Shown: piece after piece, positions 38,170-47,859 of the stretch | Numbering within the stretch: position 1 is the first letter of the stretch | Layout: the number at the start of each line of letters is the position of its first letter | DNA from: SAR202 cluster bacterium bin87 | Lineage (GTDB): Bacteria > Chloroflexota > Dehalococcoidia > Lucifugimonadales > UBA3495 | NCBI GenBank assembly: GCA_002238825.1 | Contig: MPNC01000005.1 | Location: 186,001-250,000 of the forward strand | Direction: 5' to 3' | Length of the DNA: 64,000 nucleotides | Program-made: the position numbers and the translations under genes | The notes under the pieces: model-generated | Told to the model about the DNA's origin: nothing | Database searches by the model: none | Seen by the model: only the letters and a program-made list of their open reading frames with translations

Positions 38170-40005
38170 TTGACCAGCCCAGCGCAAATTCCCAACCAGG
38201 AAGACATCCACGAATCGAGTATGCGGCTGGCTGCCGATGCGCCAGCGATCATCCCGTTCATGGAGGACGAGATACAGCGGTTCGACGCGGAGGTCGACCG
38301 ATTCCGTACGGGAGAATTGGACAACACCGTGTTCACACCCTTCCGCCTGCGCCAGGGCGTGTACGGGCAGCGTCAGGCGGACGTGCAGATGATCCGGGTC
38401 AAACTGCCCGGCGGAATAATATCGGCGGACATGCTGGACAGCTTCGGCGACATCACTGAGAAATACGCGCCGTTGCAGAAGGGGCACATCACCACGCGGG
38501 AGAACATCCAGATACACCACATCCCGCTGGAGCAAACCTCCGAAGTGCTGCGCATCCTCGGTAGCGTGGGCCTGTCGACCCGCGAGGCGTGCGGGAACAC
38601 GGTCCGCAACGTCGTTGGCCCTCCCACGGCCGGCGTAAGCCCTGAAGAGGTGTTTGACCCCACGCCCTATCTGACCGCCTACGTCCGTTTCGGCGTGCGC
38701 CATCCCATCACGCAGAACTTCCCGCGCAAGTTCAAGTCCGCGTTCACCGGCAACGACCAGCGCGACGAAGTAGCCGCGGCGATCCAGGACCTGACATTCG
38801 TGTCGCAGTTCAAGGAAGTGGACGGCGAGCAGCGCAAGGGTTTCAAGGTCTACTGCGGCGGCGGCACGTCGATCATGCCGCGGCTGGCCAAGCCGCTGTA
38901 CGAGTGGGTGTCGGAAGACGACTACCTGCGAGTGGCCCTGGCGGTCTGGACGGTATTCAACAACGCCGACATTCTGCGCAAGAACCGCATGATGGCACGC
39001 CTGAAGGTCCTGATCGACAAGATCGGCCTGGACGAATTTCGGGACATGGTGGACGCCGAACTGGCCAACATCGGGCCGATCGATTTCCGGCCGCTGATGA
39101 CCGCCGAGGATATCCAGCACGAAGAGCCGCCGGCACAACCGTCCACCGGGAACGGCGACCACAGCGAACCTGAATACCAGGCCTGGATACAGTCCAACGT
39201 GGAGGCGCAGCGACAGGATGGCTACCACGTAGCCCACATCAAAATAGTGCGCGGCGACCTCACGCCGGAACAATTCCACGGGCTGGCCGACATCGTACGG
39301 AAGTACACCGGCGGCAAGGCGCGCACCACCCAGGAGCAGAACCTGGTGCTGCGGTGGGTTCCCACGGGCCACCTGCACGACGTCTGGACAGCGTTGAAGT
39401 CCCTGGACCTTGGGGAGGCTGGCCATAGCCACATCAGCAATGTGGTTTCCTGCCCGGGAACCGACAGCTGCAAGTTGGGCATCACCGCCTCCATGGGCCT
39501 GGCGCAGGCGCTGCGCACCGAGATGGCGGGCTGGAACGGCCTGTCCGAGGACAAGGGCGTGGGCGACATCCGCATCAAGATGAGCGGTTGCCCCAACGGC
39601 TGCGGCCTGCACCACATCGCCAACATCGGCTTCCACGGAGCGGCGGTCAAGGGAGCGGAAGGGCAGCAGATTCCGGCTTATGAACTGTTCCTGGGCGGCA
39701 ACTACGGCGACAACCAGGTGGAAGACTCCCGCATCGGCACCCGGGTGCCACGGGTCAAGGTGCCGGCCAAACTGGTTCCGTCGGTGTTAAAAGACATCGT
39801 TAGTTATTACAAAGACAACCGCGCCAACGATGCCGAGCGGTTCAACGACTTCCTGGACCGGGTTGGTCTTGAAGATATGACCGCGGTGGCGGCCAAGGCC
39901 CAGGAGATCGGGCACGAGGCCGAAGGCGGCGGCGAGATGTACTTCGACTGGGAGCGCACCAACCAGTACGTGCTGGAGCGCGGCGAAGGGGAGTGCGCCG
40001 TTTAG
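38170..40005 (+). CDS. Siroheme/[4Fe-4S] nitrite/sulfite reductase (sulfite favoured by leader logic)
   Basis: NVVSCPGTDSCKLGITAS; KMSGCPNGCGLHHIANIGFHG; RBS GGAGGAGG then TTG. Confidence 0.9.
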   Translation: MTSPAQIPNQEDIHESSMRLAADAPAIIPFMEDEIQRFDAEVDRFRTGELDNTVFTPFRLRQGVYGQRQADVQMIRVKLPGGIISADMLDSFGDITEKYAPLQKGHITTRENIQIHHIPLEQTSEVLRILGSVGLSTREACGNTVRNVVGPPTAGVSPEEVFDPTPYLTAYVRFGVRHPITQNFPRKFKSAFTGNDQRDEVAAAIQDLTFVSQFKEVDGEQRKGFKVYCGGGTSIMPRLAKPLYEWVSEDDYLRVALAVWTVFNNADILRKNRMMARLKVLIDKIGLDEFRDMVDAELANIGPIDFRPLMTAEDIQHEEPPAQPSTGNGDHSEPEYQAWIQSNVEAQRQDGYHVAHIKIVRGDLTPEQFHGLADIVRKYTGGKARTTQEQNLVLRWVPTGHLHDVWTALKSLDLGEAGHSHISNVVSCPGTDSCKLGITASMGLAQALRTEMAGWNGLSEDKGVGDIRIKMSGCPNGCGLHHIANIGFHGAAVKGAEGQQIPAYELFLGGNYGDNQVEDSRIGTRVPRVKVPAKLVPSVLKDIVSYYKDNRANDAERFNDFLDRVGLEDMTAVAAKAQEIGHEAEGGGEMYFDWERTNQYVLERGEGECAV

Positions 40006-40023
40006 CGGCTTTGCGACGTCCCA

Positions 40024-40851
40024 ATGGCGAAAGCATCTCTGAACGGCAGAGTGCTGGCCTTCGTCGAGGCCCGGATGCCCGACGAAATGGCCAGCCTCAT
40101 CCGGCGGCACGGAGGCGTGCCCGTCGGTGCGCCGGTTATGCAGGAACATTACCTGCAGGATAGCCCGCAAGTGCAGCGGGCTATCCTGGACGTCTGCGAG
40201 GAGCGCGTGGACACCGCCATCTTCCTGACCGGAGTTGGCGCCAGCGCGATGATGGGCATCGCGGATGGCATGGGCCGGCTGGCGGAATTCGAAGAGGCCC
40301 TGCGCAAGATCACGGTGGTGGCTCGCAGCCCGAAACCGGGACGAATTCTGCGCCGCCACAAGATACCCATCGACATCATGCCTCCGGAGCCGTACACCTC
40401 CCGCGACCTCATCGCCGCGATGCGGGACCTCGAGCTCGAAAGCAAGCGGGTGATTTTCCAGCGCTACGGCGGCCCGGACTCCGAGCTTCCCACCTACCTG
40501 AGGGAGCAACGCGCCGATTACGAAGAGCTGACGCTATATGACTGGGGTTTGCCCGACGACACCGCGCCGGTGGTGGACCTGATCGACCGCATGGCGGAAG
40601 GTGAAATCGACGCCCTGGCTTTTACCAGCCGGCCGCAGGTGCCGAACCTGATGACCATCGCCGCCGACTCGGGGCGCGAAGAGTCCCTGCGGGGAAGCCT
40701 CGGCGGAACCGTGACAGTGGCCTCGGTGGGCCCGGTATGCACCCGCAAGTTGCAGGAGCTCGGCATCGGGGTGGACGTGGAGCCGGAGCACCCTCACATG
40801 GGCAACCTGGTGATGGCGGTGGCGGAGTATTTCGGCGAAGGGGCTCATTGA
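40024..40851 (+). CDS. hemD: Uroporphyrinogen-III synthase-like protein
   Basis: LNGRVLAFVEARMPDEMASLIRRHGGVPVGAPVMQEHY; DALAFTSRPQVPNLM; VASVGPVCTRKLQELGI; 19 bp after the reductase. Confidence 0.8.
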   Translation: MAKASLNGRVLAFVEARMPDEMASLIRRHGGVPVGAPVMQEHYLQDSPQVQRAILDVCEERVDTAIFLTGVGASAMMGIADGMGRLAEFEEALRKITVVARSPKPGRILRRHKIPIDIMPPEPYTSRDLIAAMRDLELESKRVIFQRYGGPDSELPTYLREQRADYEELTLYDWGLPDDTAPVVDLIDRMAEGEIDALAFTSRPQVPNLMTIAADSGREESLRGSLGGTVTVASVGPVCTRKLQELGIGVDVEPEHPHMGNLVMAVAEYFGEGAH

Positions 40852-40916
40852 AACCATTTGAGCGAACGGATGAGAAAACCATCTGCCTATGAAGTTAGTC
40901 ACCGGCTTCCTGTCCG

Positions 40917-41393
40917 CTACTTAGCAGGCTTCACGCAGAATCCCAGCGGCACTTCGAGGATCCCTGCTCCTACGCTTTCGTATTGGTAAGGATTTGGTGC
41001 CATCGCGGCGTAGACGGTTACTATATCGTCCACTAGCACTCTACCTTCGTCCCTGAAGCATTTCCAAGTGTCGGACCCGATCACGACGTGATGTTCGTAA
41101 CCACCGCTTGGAATAATCCACACGTCTATGAAGCCGCTAGAATCAGTGTTGACGTCAGCAACGGTTCCTTGAAACCGTAGGCATTCAAGCGCGTACTTGT
41201 CCGGGTTGCGCAACAATTCCCGTCGCGGAGGAGCGTCCAGGCAATCCGCTACGCGATATACCGGAGTGGGCGTTGGTGGAATGGGCGTGTTGGTAGGAGG
41301 TGGTGTTTCGGTGGGGGGAACTGTCGCGACCGAGCCGCAAGCCACTGAAACTGCGAGGACAATTAACACCATTGAAAACCGGTCTGCTTTCAT
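40917..41393 (-). CDS. Hypothetical lipoprotein
   Basis: VSVACGSVATVPPTETPPPTNTPIPPTPTP linker; LECLRFQGTVADVNTDSSGFIDVWI. Confidence 0.6.
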   Translation of the reverse strand: MKADRFSMVLIVLAVSVACGSVATVPPTETPPPTNTPIPPTPTPVYRVADCLDAPPRRELLRNPDKYALECLRFQGTVADVNTDSSGFIDVWIIPSGGYEHHVVIGSDTWKCFRDEGRVLVDDIVTVYAAMAPNPYQYESVGAGILEVPLGFCVKPAK

Positions 41394-41423
41394 TGAATTT
41401 CCTCCGATTGCAGGGGAACCCGC

Positions 41424-41756
41424 CTAGTATTTGAACTCCTCGCGGACCGGACTGAATATGTCCAGCGCGACGGCTTTGGTTCCCTGCCCCTTGGCATAGT
41501 GCTCAACGTCGCCGGGGATGATGTACATGTCGCCCGGCTTGAGGACACGCACCTCGCCTCCGATGCCCATCTCAAGCTCGCCCTCGACGATGATGCCGCC
41601 CTGCTCGTGGGGATGGGTGTGCAGCGGCACCAGGGCGCCGGCCTCTACCTCCACCAGGGAAAAGAGCATCTGGGCGCCCCAGAAGGTGCGGGTGCGGGCG
41701 CCTTCCGCCAGTTCTTTGTAGCCACGGCCCTCGGGGCTGAGGAAGTAGTCGCTCAT
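41424..41756 (-). CDS. Cupin domain protein
   Basis: VEAGALVPLHTHPHEQGGIIVEGELEMGIGGEVRVLKPGDMYIIPGDVEH. Confidence 0.88.
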   Translation of the reverse strand: MSDYFLSPEGRGYKELAEGARTRTFWGAQMLFSLVEVEAGALVPLHTHPHEQGGIIVEGELEMGIGGEVRVLKPGDMYIIPGDVEHYAKGQGTKAVALDIFSPVREEFKY

Positions 41757-41833
41757 GGTGTGGTCTCCTTGTTGGGCGGGTCCATAGGGACTGGATTCCG
41801 GCGTGCGCCGGAATGACGTTGCAACAAGCGGGG

Positions 41834-42727
41834 TCAGTCGAACCCCTGTCGTTTTTCCTTGAGGCTGGTGAACCGTCCGCCGTGTCCGATGACCAGATGA
41901 TCCAGGAGTTCGATGTCCATGAGTTTCCCGGCGGCGGCCAGGTCGCGGGTTACGCTGATGTCCTCCGGGCTGGGCGTCGGGTCACCGGACGGGTGGTTGT
42001 GGGCCACGATGATGGAAGGGGCGTTCTCCCGGATGGCCGGTCGCAGGACCTCGGCGGGGCGTACGGCGCTGCTGTTCACCGTTCCGATATAGATTGTACG
42101 GCGAGCAACCACCTGATTCCTGGTGTTGAGCAGCAACACGACCAGGTTCTCCTGAACCAGTTGCTCCATCTCCGCTATTAGCAGGCTGGCCGCGTCCTGA
42201 GGACAGGATATCCGGGCACGTTCCTCCGGGGCAAGCGAAGCGATACGGCGGCCGAGTTCCAGCGCGGCCATGATCTCGCTGGCCTTGGCGTGGTTGAGGC
42301 CACGCTGTTCACACAGCTCCGAGTATCCGGCGCGGGCCAACCCGGCAAGGCCGTCGAACTCGGCGAGAACGCGCATGGCGACGCTGATCGCGTTCTCGCC
42401 GGCGACGCCGGAACGCAACAATATCGCGACCAGTTCAGCGTTGTTCAGGTAACGCGCACCGTGCTCCCGCAGGCGTTCCCGGGGACGCTCGCATGGCGGA
42501 AGGTCCAGTATGGTCGGTTGGTAAGAAACCGTAGCGTCGCGCCGAGGGGAGACGCGTTCATCCGCGTGATCTGCGTCGGGTTCCACCGCAGTATCAACCC
42601 GATCCAGGTCCGATGCAGGGTGGCTGACGGGCGCGCCGGCGATGATGCGCTCGAGTTCGGAGCGGAAGGCATCGAGGTCGGCAGGTTCGGCCGGTGGTCC
42701 GGCAACAGTCATCGTCGTCTCCGTCAT
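41834..42727 (-). CDS. radC: DNA repair protein RadC (JAB domain)
   Basis: PRERLREHGARYLNNAELVAILLRSG; SIIVAHNHPSGDPTPSPEDISVTRDL. Confidence 0.92.
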   Translation of the reverse strand: MTETTMTVAGPPAEPADLDAFRSELERIIAGAPVSHPASDLDRVDTAVEPDADHADERVSPRRDATVSYQPTILDLPPCERPRERLREHGARYLNNAELVAILLRSGVAGENAISVAMRVLAEFDGLAGLARAGYSELCEQRGLNHAKASEIMAALELGRRIASLAPEERARISCPQDAASLLIAEMEQLVQENLVVLLLNTRNQVVARRTIYIGTVNSSAVRPAEVLRPAIRENAPSIIVAHNHPSGDPTPSPEDISVTRDLAAAGKLMDIELLDHLVIGHGGRFTSLKEKRQGFD

Positions 42728-42834
42728 ACGAGATTGGCCGCGGCCAGTCTAAATGGAAGCCACGCGGGCGCGCCATCGCTCGGTGTCAGCAATTGACGGG
42801 ACGGATCGCCCGCAGACGGGACGCGGGACCCGGC

Positions 42835-44028
42835 CTAATCGACCTGTGAGCTGCTAATCTTGCGGTACACGCGTACCGCGTTCGCCGACAACGTGGATGC
42901 GACCCTGCTCGTACTGAACGCGCGAGGCCGATCGGGGAGGAACTCGGCCGCGCCCAGTTCTTCGACCGCCGCGAGCGTGCGGCCGAGGCCAACTTCGATG
43001 GTGCGTCGGCTGGCCTCATCGCTGAGATCCAGGCTCCCGCACGTGAAAATCGGACCGATCAGGCAGCTCAACATGACACTGCGATATTCGCGCCAGCAGT
43101 CCTCAAACGAGTAACCGTGGACCCCCGCAGCAACGATGGCATCGTGGTATTCGCCGATGGCATCGCGTTCAATCACGCGACGGGTTTCGCGCGTGACGCT
43201 GGTGGACAGGAAATATGTTATGTCTCGCAGACCGGAATGCAAGCCGCAGTTTTGCCAGTCGATCGCCACGACGTCACCCGAACCCTGCGCATCGAAAAAG
43301 AGATTGTCCAGTCTGAAATCGCCATGCGTGAAGCTCCTGGGTCCGCGGGACATTTGGACGAGGTGATCGGCAATCCGGGCGCCATACATCTCAGCGAGAC
43401 GACGGGTTTCGGGAGTGAACAGGCCTCCGAATCGGCCGAGGGCGGGCGCCAGGTTGAACATATAGCCGAGCTGGGTCAGGCGTCGGTATTTTTCCGTGTA
43501 GTCCGGGATGCCTGACAAAACGGGCTGGTTGAGGTTGTTCCAGTAGCGGCCGTGCATCCTGGCGACCGCGCGAACGGCGGAGATTGCCTGTGCCGAGTTG
43601 GCCCCGTCCAGCTGCGAAACCGACTGCAAATCCGTCAGGTCTTCGAACACCATCGCGAACCGATGGCTGATGGGAGCGACATCCAGGTAAAACACCTCAG
43701 GGGACCGGATACCCGCCAATGGAGCGATTCGCTGGTAGAAGTCGTACTCCCGGCGATACAGTTTGAGGATCCGCGCGACCCGGAACGTTTTGCGATCCTG
43801 GCTGTGAAGTTTGACGATCACGCTGCACGGCGGCTCTGGAGCTACTGAAGCCCAGGCCAGGCGGCAACGTACAACTGTGCTGAACAAACCGCGGCCGGAA
43901 CCGACGGGTTCGATGCGAACGGATTGCAACTGCGAAGGTTCGAAACCGCGTGCGCGTGCCAACGCCTGCCGGAGCCAGTCGACCGTTATGTCGTGTGGGC
44001 CGGACGGTATGGCAGGACCGATAGGCAC
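42835..44028 (-). CDS. Aminoglycoside/EcKL-type phosphotransferase
   Basis: SFTHGDFRLDNLFFDAQGSGDVVAIDWQNCGLHSGLRDITYFLSTSV; start uncertain (GTG proposed). Confidence 0.75.
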   Translation of the reverse strand: MPIGPAIPSGPHDITVDWLRQALARARGFEPSQLQSVRIEPVGSGRGLFSTVVRCRLAWASVAPEPPCSVIVKLHSQDRKTFRVARILKLYRREYDFYQRIAPLAGIRSPEVFYLDVAPISHRFAMVFEDLTDLQSVSQLDGANSAQAISAVRAVARMHGRYWNNLNQPVLSGIPDYTEKYRRLTQLGYMFNLAPALGRFGGLFTPETRRLAEMYGARIADHLVQMSRGPRSFTHGDFRLDNLFFDAQGSGDVVAIDWQNCGLHSGLRDITYFLSTSVTRETRRVIERDAIGEYHDAIVAAGVHGYSFEDCWREYRSVMLSCLIGPIFTCGSLDLSDEASRRTIEVGLGRTLAAVEELGAAEFLPDRPRAFSTSRVASTLSANAVRVYRKISSSQVD

Positions 44029-44057
44029 ACTGGCGATACGCGGGGCCGCTCCTTTTC

Positions 44058-45173
44058 TTATGGAGAGGCGCCGCCGGCCAAAAACTCCACAGCGTCCAGG
44101 TCCTCGATGGCCGTCAGGGTACGCGTCAGCATTGCGTCGGCCAATTTCCGGCCCTGGGCATCGCTGAAATCGAGTTGCCCTCCGGCGATTATCGGGGTCT
44201 GAAAGCAGCTGAGGATATTCTGACGGTAGCTGCGCCAGCATTCTTCGGGCGAAAGATCCGTCGCCCCGACGCTCCGTACGATGTCGTGATACTCGGCCAC
44301 CGCCTCGGCCTCGACCGCCCGGCGAACCTCGACGGGGACGCTGGAGGAGAGGAAGTAGGCCACGTCGTACAGCCCGCTACGCACCCCGCACACCTGCCAA
44401 TCAACGACGGCGAAATCATCACTTCCGTCGGCGCTGAAGAACATATTCCCCAGCCTGAAATCGCCGTGGCTGAAAGTCAGCGGGCCGGCGGCAAGCGCGT
44501 CCGTGTGCTCGATGAGATGCTCTCCATACTCCCGGGCCAGCCCCTCCATCCGGGGGGAGAACAAACTTCCAAAACGTTCGAAAACGACCGCCAGGCTGGC
44601 CTGGTAAACACGCTGAACGAGACGCCGACGATCCGGGTTCGCAGAGTCGTGGAAGTGGGAAATCGGCGGCCGATCTACCCGGTTCCAATAGGCGCCGTGC
44701 ATACGGGCGATGGCGCGCAAGGCCGTTTTCGCCTGCGCGGCGCTGGCCCCTGCAACCTGGTCCGCGGTCGTCATGCCGCGAAGGTCCTCCAGAACCAGGA
44801 CGAACCGATGGTCCCGGTCGTCGAAATCACCGTGGATCAACGCGGGCGAACGTATCTGCGCCTGACGCGCCATCTTTCCGTAGAAGGCGTATTCACGTTC
44901 ATACAACCGCAGCCGACGGGCAGTCTGAACGGTTTCCGGGTGTGAGCTGTGCAGCTTGACTATTACCGATTCCGGCAAGACGCCGGCATCACCGTGAAAG
45001 GACAAATGACAGCGGAGTATGGTTCCGACGAACCCCACGCCGGCGCCGATGTTTTCCACGGACACGGCCTCGATGCCCTCCGCACCGGCCAGACCGCCGG
45101 CGGCCAACGCCTGCTGCATCCAGGCAGCGGTTATGTCCTCTGCGGTTGCAGGTATTGCGGGACGCGATTCCAT
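44058..45173 (-). CDS. Aminoglycoside/EcKL-type phosphotransferase, paralog of the neighbouring gene
   Basis: TFSHGDFRLGNMFFSADGSDDFAVVDWQVCGVRSGLYDVAYFLSSSV. Confidence 0.82.
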   Translation of the reverse strand: MESRPAIPATAEDITAAWMQQALAAGGLAGAEGIEAVSVENIGAGVGFVGTILRCHLSFHGDAGVLPESVIVKLHSSHPETVQTARRLRLYEREYAFYGKMARQAQIRSPALIHGDFDDRDHRFVLVLEDLRGMTTADQVAGASAAQAKTALRAIARMHGAYWNRVDRPPISHFHDSANPDRRRLVQRVYQASLAVVFERFGSLFSPRMEGLAREYGEHLIEHTDALAAGPLTFSHGDFRLGNMFFSADGSDDFAVVDWQVCGVRSGLYDVAYFLSSSVPVEVRRAVEAEAVAEYHDIVRSVGATDLSPEECWRSYRQNILSCFQTPIIAGGQLDFSDAQGRKLADAMLTRTLTAIEDLDAVEFLAGGASP

Positions 45174-45252
45174 GGTCCTATTGTACGGGACGGGGACGAC
45201 AGGGCCGCGGATGGCGCAACCGATTTGGTTGGCTTACGCCGAACAAAACTGC

Positions 45253-45276
45253 AGGGGCGAATGATCATTCGCCCCT
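45253..45276. repeat. Perfect 24-bp intergenic palindrome, GGGGCGAAT family
   Basis: AGGGGCGAATGATCATTCGCCCCT. Confidence 0.8.
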
Positions 45277-45312
45277 ACGGGAATCGCCGCCGGAAGACCA
45301 GTCGCCTGCGAC

Positions 45313-46959
45313 CTAGTCAAAGCGGAACTTGGAGAAGGTGCCCTCCTCCTTGGTGATGAACTCAAGCAGGGCCGGGCGGCCGTCGGCGTTGGCCTGCATG
45401 GCGCGCTCCATGGCCGGCTTGATCTCGTCCGGCTCAGTGATCTGCTCGGCGTAGGCCCCCAGCGCCAGAGCGACCCGATAGAAGTCGCCGCTGAGGTCCT
45501 TCAAACCGTAGCGCTCGACGGCCGTTGGAATCCGGCTGTCGGGGTAAATTGCCATGGTGGAGTTGTTCATCACCACCGTCGTGATGGGAATGTTGGCGCG
45601 GACGGCGGTCTCAACGTCCAGACCCACCATACCGAAAGCGGCATCACCCATGAAGTTGATGACCATCTTCTCGGGAGCGGCCATCTTGGCGCCCATGGCC
45701 AGGCCCAGACTGTAACCCAGCTGGGTGGACTTGCCCCAACCGATGAAGCTGCGAGGAGCGCGGGCTTCCCAGAAGGGAGACACCTGCTCGCGGGGACTGC
45801 CCGACTCGTGCGTGACAATGGTGTTGTCCAGGTCGACGGTGTGCATGATGTCCCAGACCACGCGGTAGGGGTTCAACGGGACCTCGTCGCTGGTGAGGCG
45901 AGGCAGCCACTCGGCCATCCACGCTTCGCGGCTGGCGGTGATCTCATCGGTCAGGTCCTGGTTCGGCGCCTGCTGCTGCGCACCCTGTGCCTTTAGTTCA
46001 TCGATGAATTGCCGCAGGGCCAGCTTGGCGTCTCCAAGGATGGGGTAATCGGTTCGGTGGTCCTTGTTGATGTCCGCGTCACCGTTGGTGAGGTGGATAA
46101 GGGTCTTGCCGGCCGGCATGGGAACCGTAAATCCGCTCTTGGTGAAGCTGACGCCCACGCCAAAGACCACGTCGGCGTTGGTCAGGAAACGATGCACGGG
46201 GCCGGTCTGACTGGAACCACCCACGCCCAGGGACAGAGGGTGGTTCTCCGGGAAGGCGCTCTTGCCCTCGAGGGTGGTCATCACCGGAATCTGCAGGAAC
46301 TCGGCCAACTCCATCAGCTCATCGGTGGCCTCGGCGTAGAGGACGCCCTGGCCCGCGTGGATGACCGGGCGATGGGCCGTGAGCAGGGCACGAACGCCAC
46401 GAGTGATGGCCGCGGGATCGGCGGCGACGCGCATTTTGGTCGGCGGGACGTAATCGAAGTCCTCCTCGCTGATCTGATCGGACACCAGATCGGAGGGGAT
46501 TTCCAGAAGAACGGGACCGGGCTTGCCGGACCGGAGCTTGGTGTACGCCTGACGGAAGAGCTCCGGAACCCGATCCGCGAAGTTGACGTGGGCGGCCCAC
46601 TTGGTGATTGTCGAGTAGGCTTGCACGGGATGGAAGTTCGGTTCCACGCCCAGGCGATTCCTCGCGACGCCGGCTGGCAGCACGAGAATCGGCACGGAGT
46701 CGGCATAGGCCTGAGCGACGCCGCCGAAGGAGTTCTCGGCGCCGGGACCATTCTGGGCGAGGAAGATGCCGATTTTGTTGCCGTTGGTAATCCGGGAAAA
46801 GCCGTCGGCCATGTGCACGCCGGTGCGTTCCTGCCGACAGACAACCGGGCGAATTCCGGCGATGGCCGCCGCCTCGATGAGCGGGTTAGAGGGCATGACA
46901 GCGATCCAGTCCACGCCTTCCATCTTCAATACGTTAGCTACAGCGGTGACTCCGTCCAC
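45313..46959 (-). CDS. Thiamine-pyrophosphate enzyme, acetolactate synthase-like
   Basis: VCRQERTGVHMADGFSRITNGNKIGIFLAQNGPGAENSFGGVAQAYADSVPIL; MGDAAFGMVGLDVETAVRANIPITTVVMNNS. Confidence 0.88.
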   Translation of the reverse strand: MDGVTAVANVLKMEGVDWIAVMPSNPLIEAAAIAGIRPVVCRQERTGVHMADGFSRITNGNKIGIFLAQNGPGAENSFGGVAQAYADSVPILVLPAGVARNRLGVEPNFHPVQAYSTITKWAAHVNFADRVPELFRQAYTKLRSGKPGPVLLEIPSDLVSDQISEEDFDYVPPTKMRVAADPAAITRGVRALLTAHRPVIHAGQGVLYAEATDELMELAEFLQIPVMTTLEGKSAFPENHPLSLGVGGSSQTGPVHRFLTNADVVFGVGVSFTKSGFTVPMPAGKTLIHLTNGDADINKDHRTDYPILGDAKLALRQFIDELKAQGAQQQAPNQDLTDEITASREAWMAEWLPRLTSDEVPLNPYRVVWDIMHTVDLDNTIVTHESGSPREQVSPFWEARAPRSFIGWGKSTQLGYSLGLAMGAKMAAPEKMVINFMGDAAFGMVGLDVETAVRANIPITTVVMNNSTMAIYPDSRIPTAVERYGLKDLSGDFYRVALALGAYAEQITEPDEIKPAMERAMQANADGRPALLEFITKEEGTFSKFRFD

Positions 46960-47017
46960 AGTGGGGTTCCTCCAATATTGGCGCTTGCACGAATGTGCAG
47001 GATTTCAGGATAGTGAT

Positions 47018-47731
47018 TCAGCCGATTTCGTTCAGGAAATCGTCCAGGGCAGCGTTGAATTCGTCCGGCTTTTCCACCATCGGGAAATGGCCGGCGTCTT
47101 TCATCTTGATGAGCTTTGATCCGGGGACAGCGCGGTGGATCTCCTCCTCGTAGTCGCCGGTGGACAGGGGATCGTCGACGCCCCGGATCAGCATCAGGGG
47201 AGATTCAAGGGTGTGGATCCGGTCCCGCACGTCGAAACGGTCGATGACCACGAGGTCACTGTGCTGGGCCACGGGTCCCACCTCGCGGTGTCGCTGCAAC
47301 AGGTGGGCGCGAAGGTCGGGCTCCACGAAGTGCATGATGCCGTCCATCATGCCCAGCCACTTCTCGTAGGTCGCCTCGTCCTCGGCGGCGTCAAGGCGAA
47401 ACTGCAAGTCCTGGGGACGTCGCACCTTGGGGCGCATGGCGATGGTCATGAGGGCCAGGCCTTTGACCTCTTCAGGGTAATCCAGGGCATATTGCAAGGC
47501 GACGCAGGCGCCCAGGGTGAACCCGCTCAAAACCAGGTCGCGGTGGTGTCCGCGAGCATGCAGCCAGCCGCGCAGCCATTCGGTGTAGCGTTCGACGCTG
47601 CTGCACGGGGCGCCATCCAGGTGGCCGGGCAGGTTCGGAGCCAGGCTGTTCGGATAATGGTAGAGCTGGTTGATGTAGGAGTCTGCGCAACCGCCGGCGC
47701 CGGGGCCGTGGATGAAAACAATCTGGGTCAT
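47018..47731 (-). CDS. Alpha/beta hydrolase
   Basis: MTQIVFIHGPGAGG; LVLSGFTLGACVALQYALDYPEEVKGLALM; AGHFPMVEKPDEF. Confidence 0.83.
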   Translation of the reverse strand: MTQIVFIHGPGAGGCADSYINQLYHYPNSLAPNLPGHLDGAPCSSVERYTEWLRGWLHARGHHRDLVLSGFTLGACVALQYALDYPEEVKGLALMTIAMRPKVRRPQDLQFRLDAAEDEATYEKWLGMMDGIMHFVEPDLRAHLLQRHREVGPVAQHSDLVVIDRFDVRDRIHTLESPLMLIRGVDDPLSTGDYEEEIHRAVPGSKLIKMKDAGHFPMVEKPDEFNAALDDFLNEIG

Positions 47732-47859
47732 GGAAACCTGCGAAAGACGGCCCTGCGGGCCGGGTGCCGGCATTCTAGGGTGCGGCGGCTATGGGGTCAA
47801 GGCAACGGGCGATGGGCGATGGGTCAGGGCCCGTGGAAAGTAATGGGCTTCTTTGGTTT

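Noticed and set aside
37243-39636. 797-aa ORF on the - strand
   Set aside because: Antisense to phoU and the reductase and across the Cys leader/terminator; no recognisable domain.
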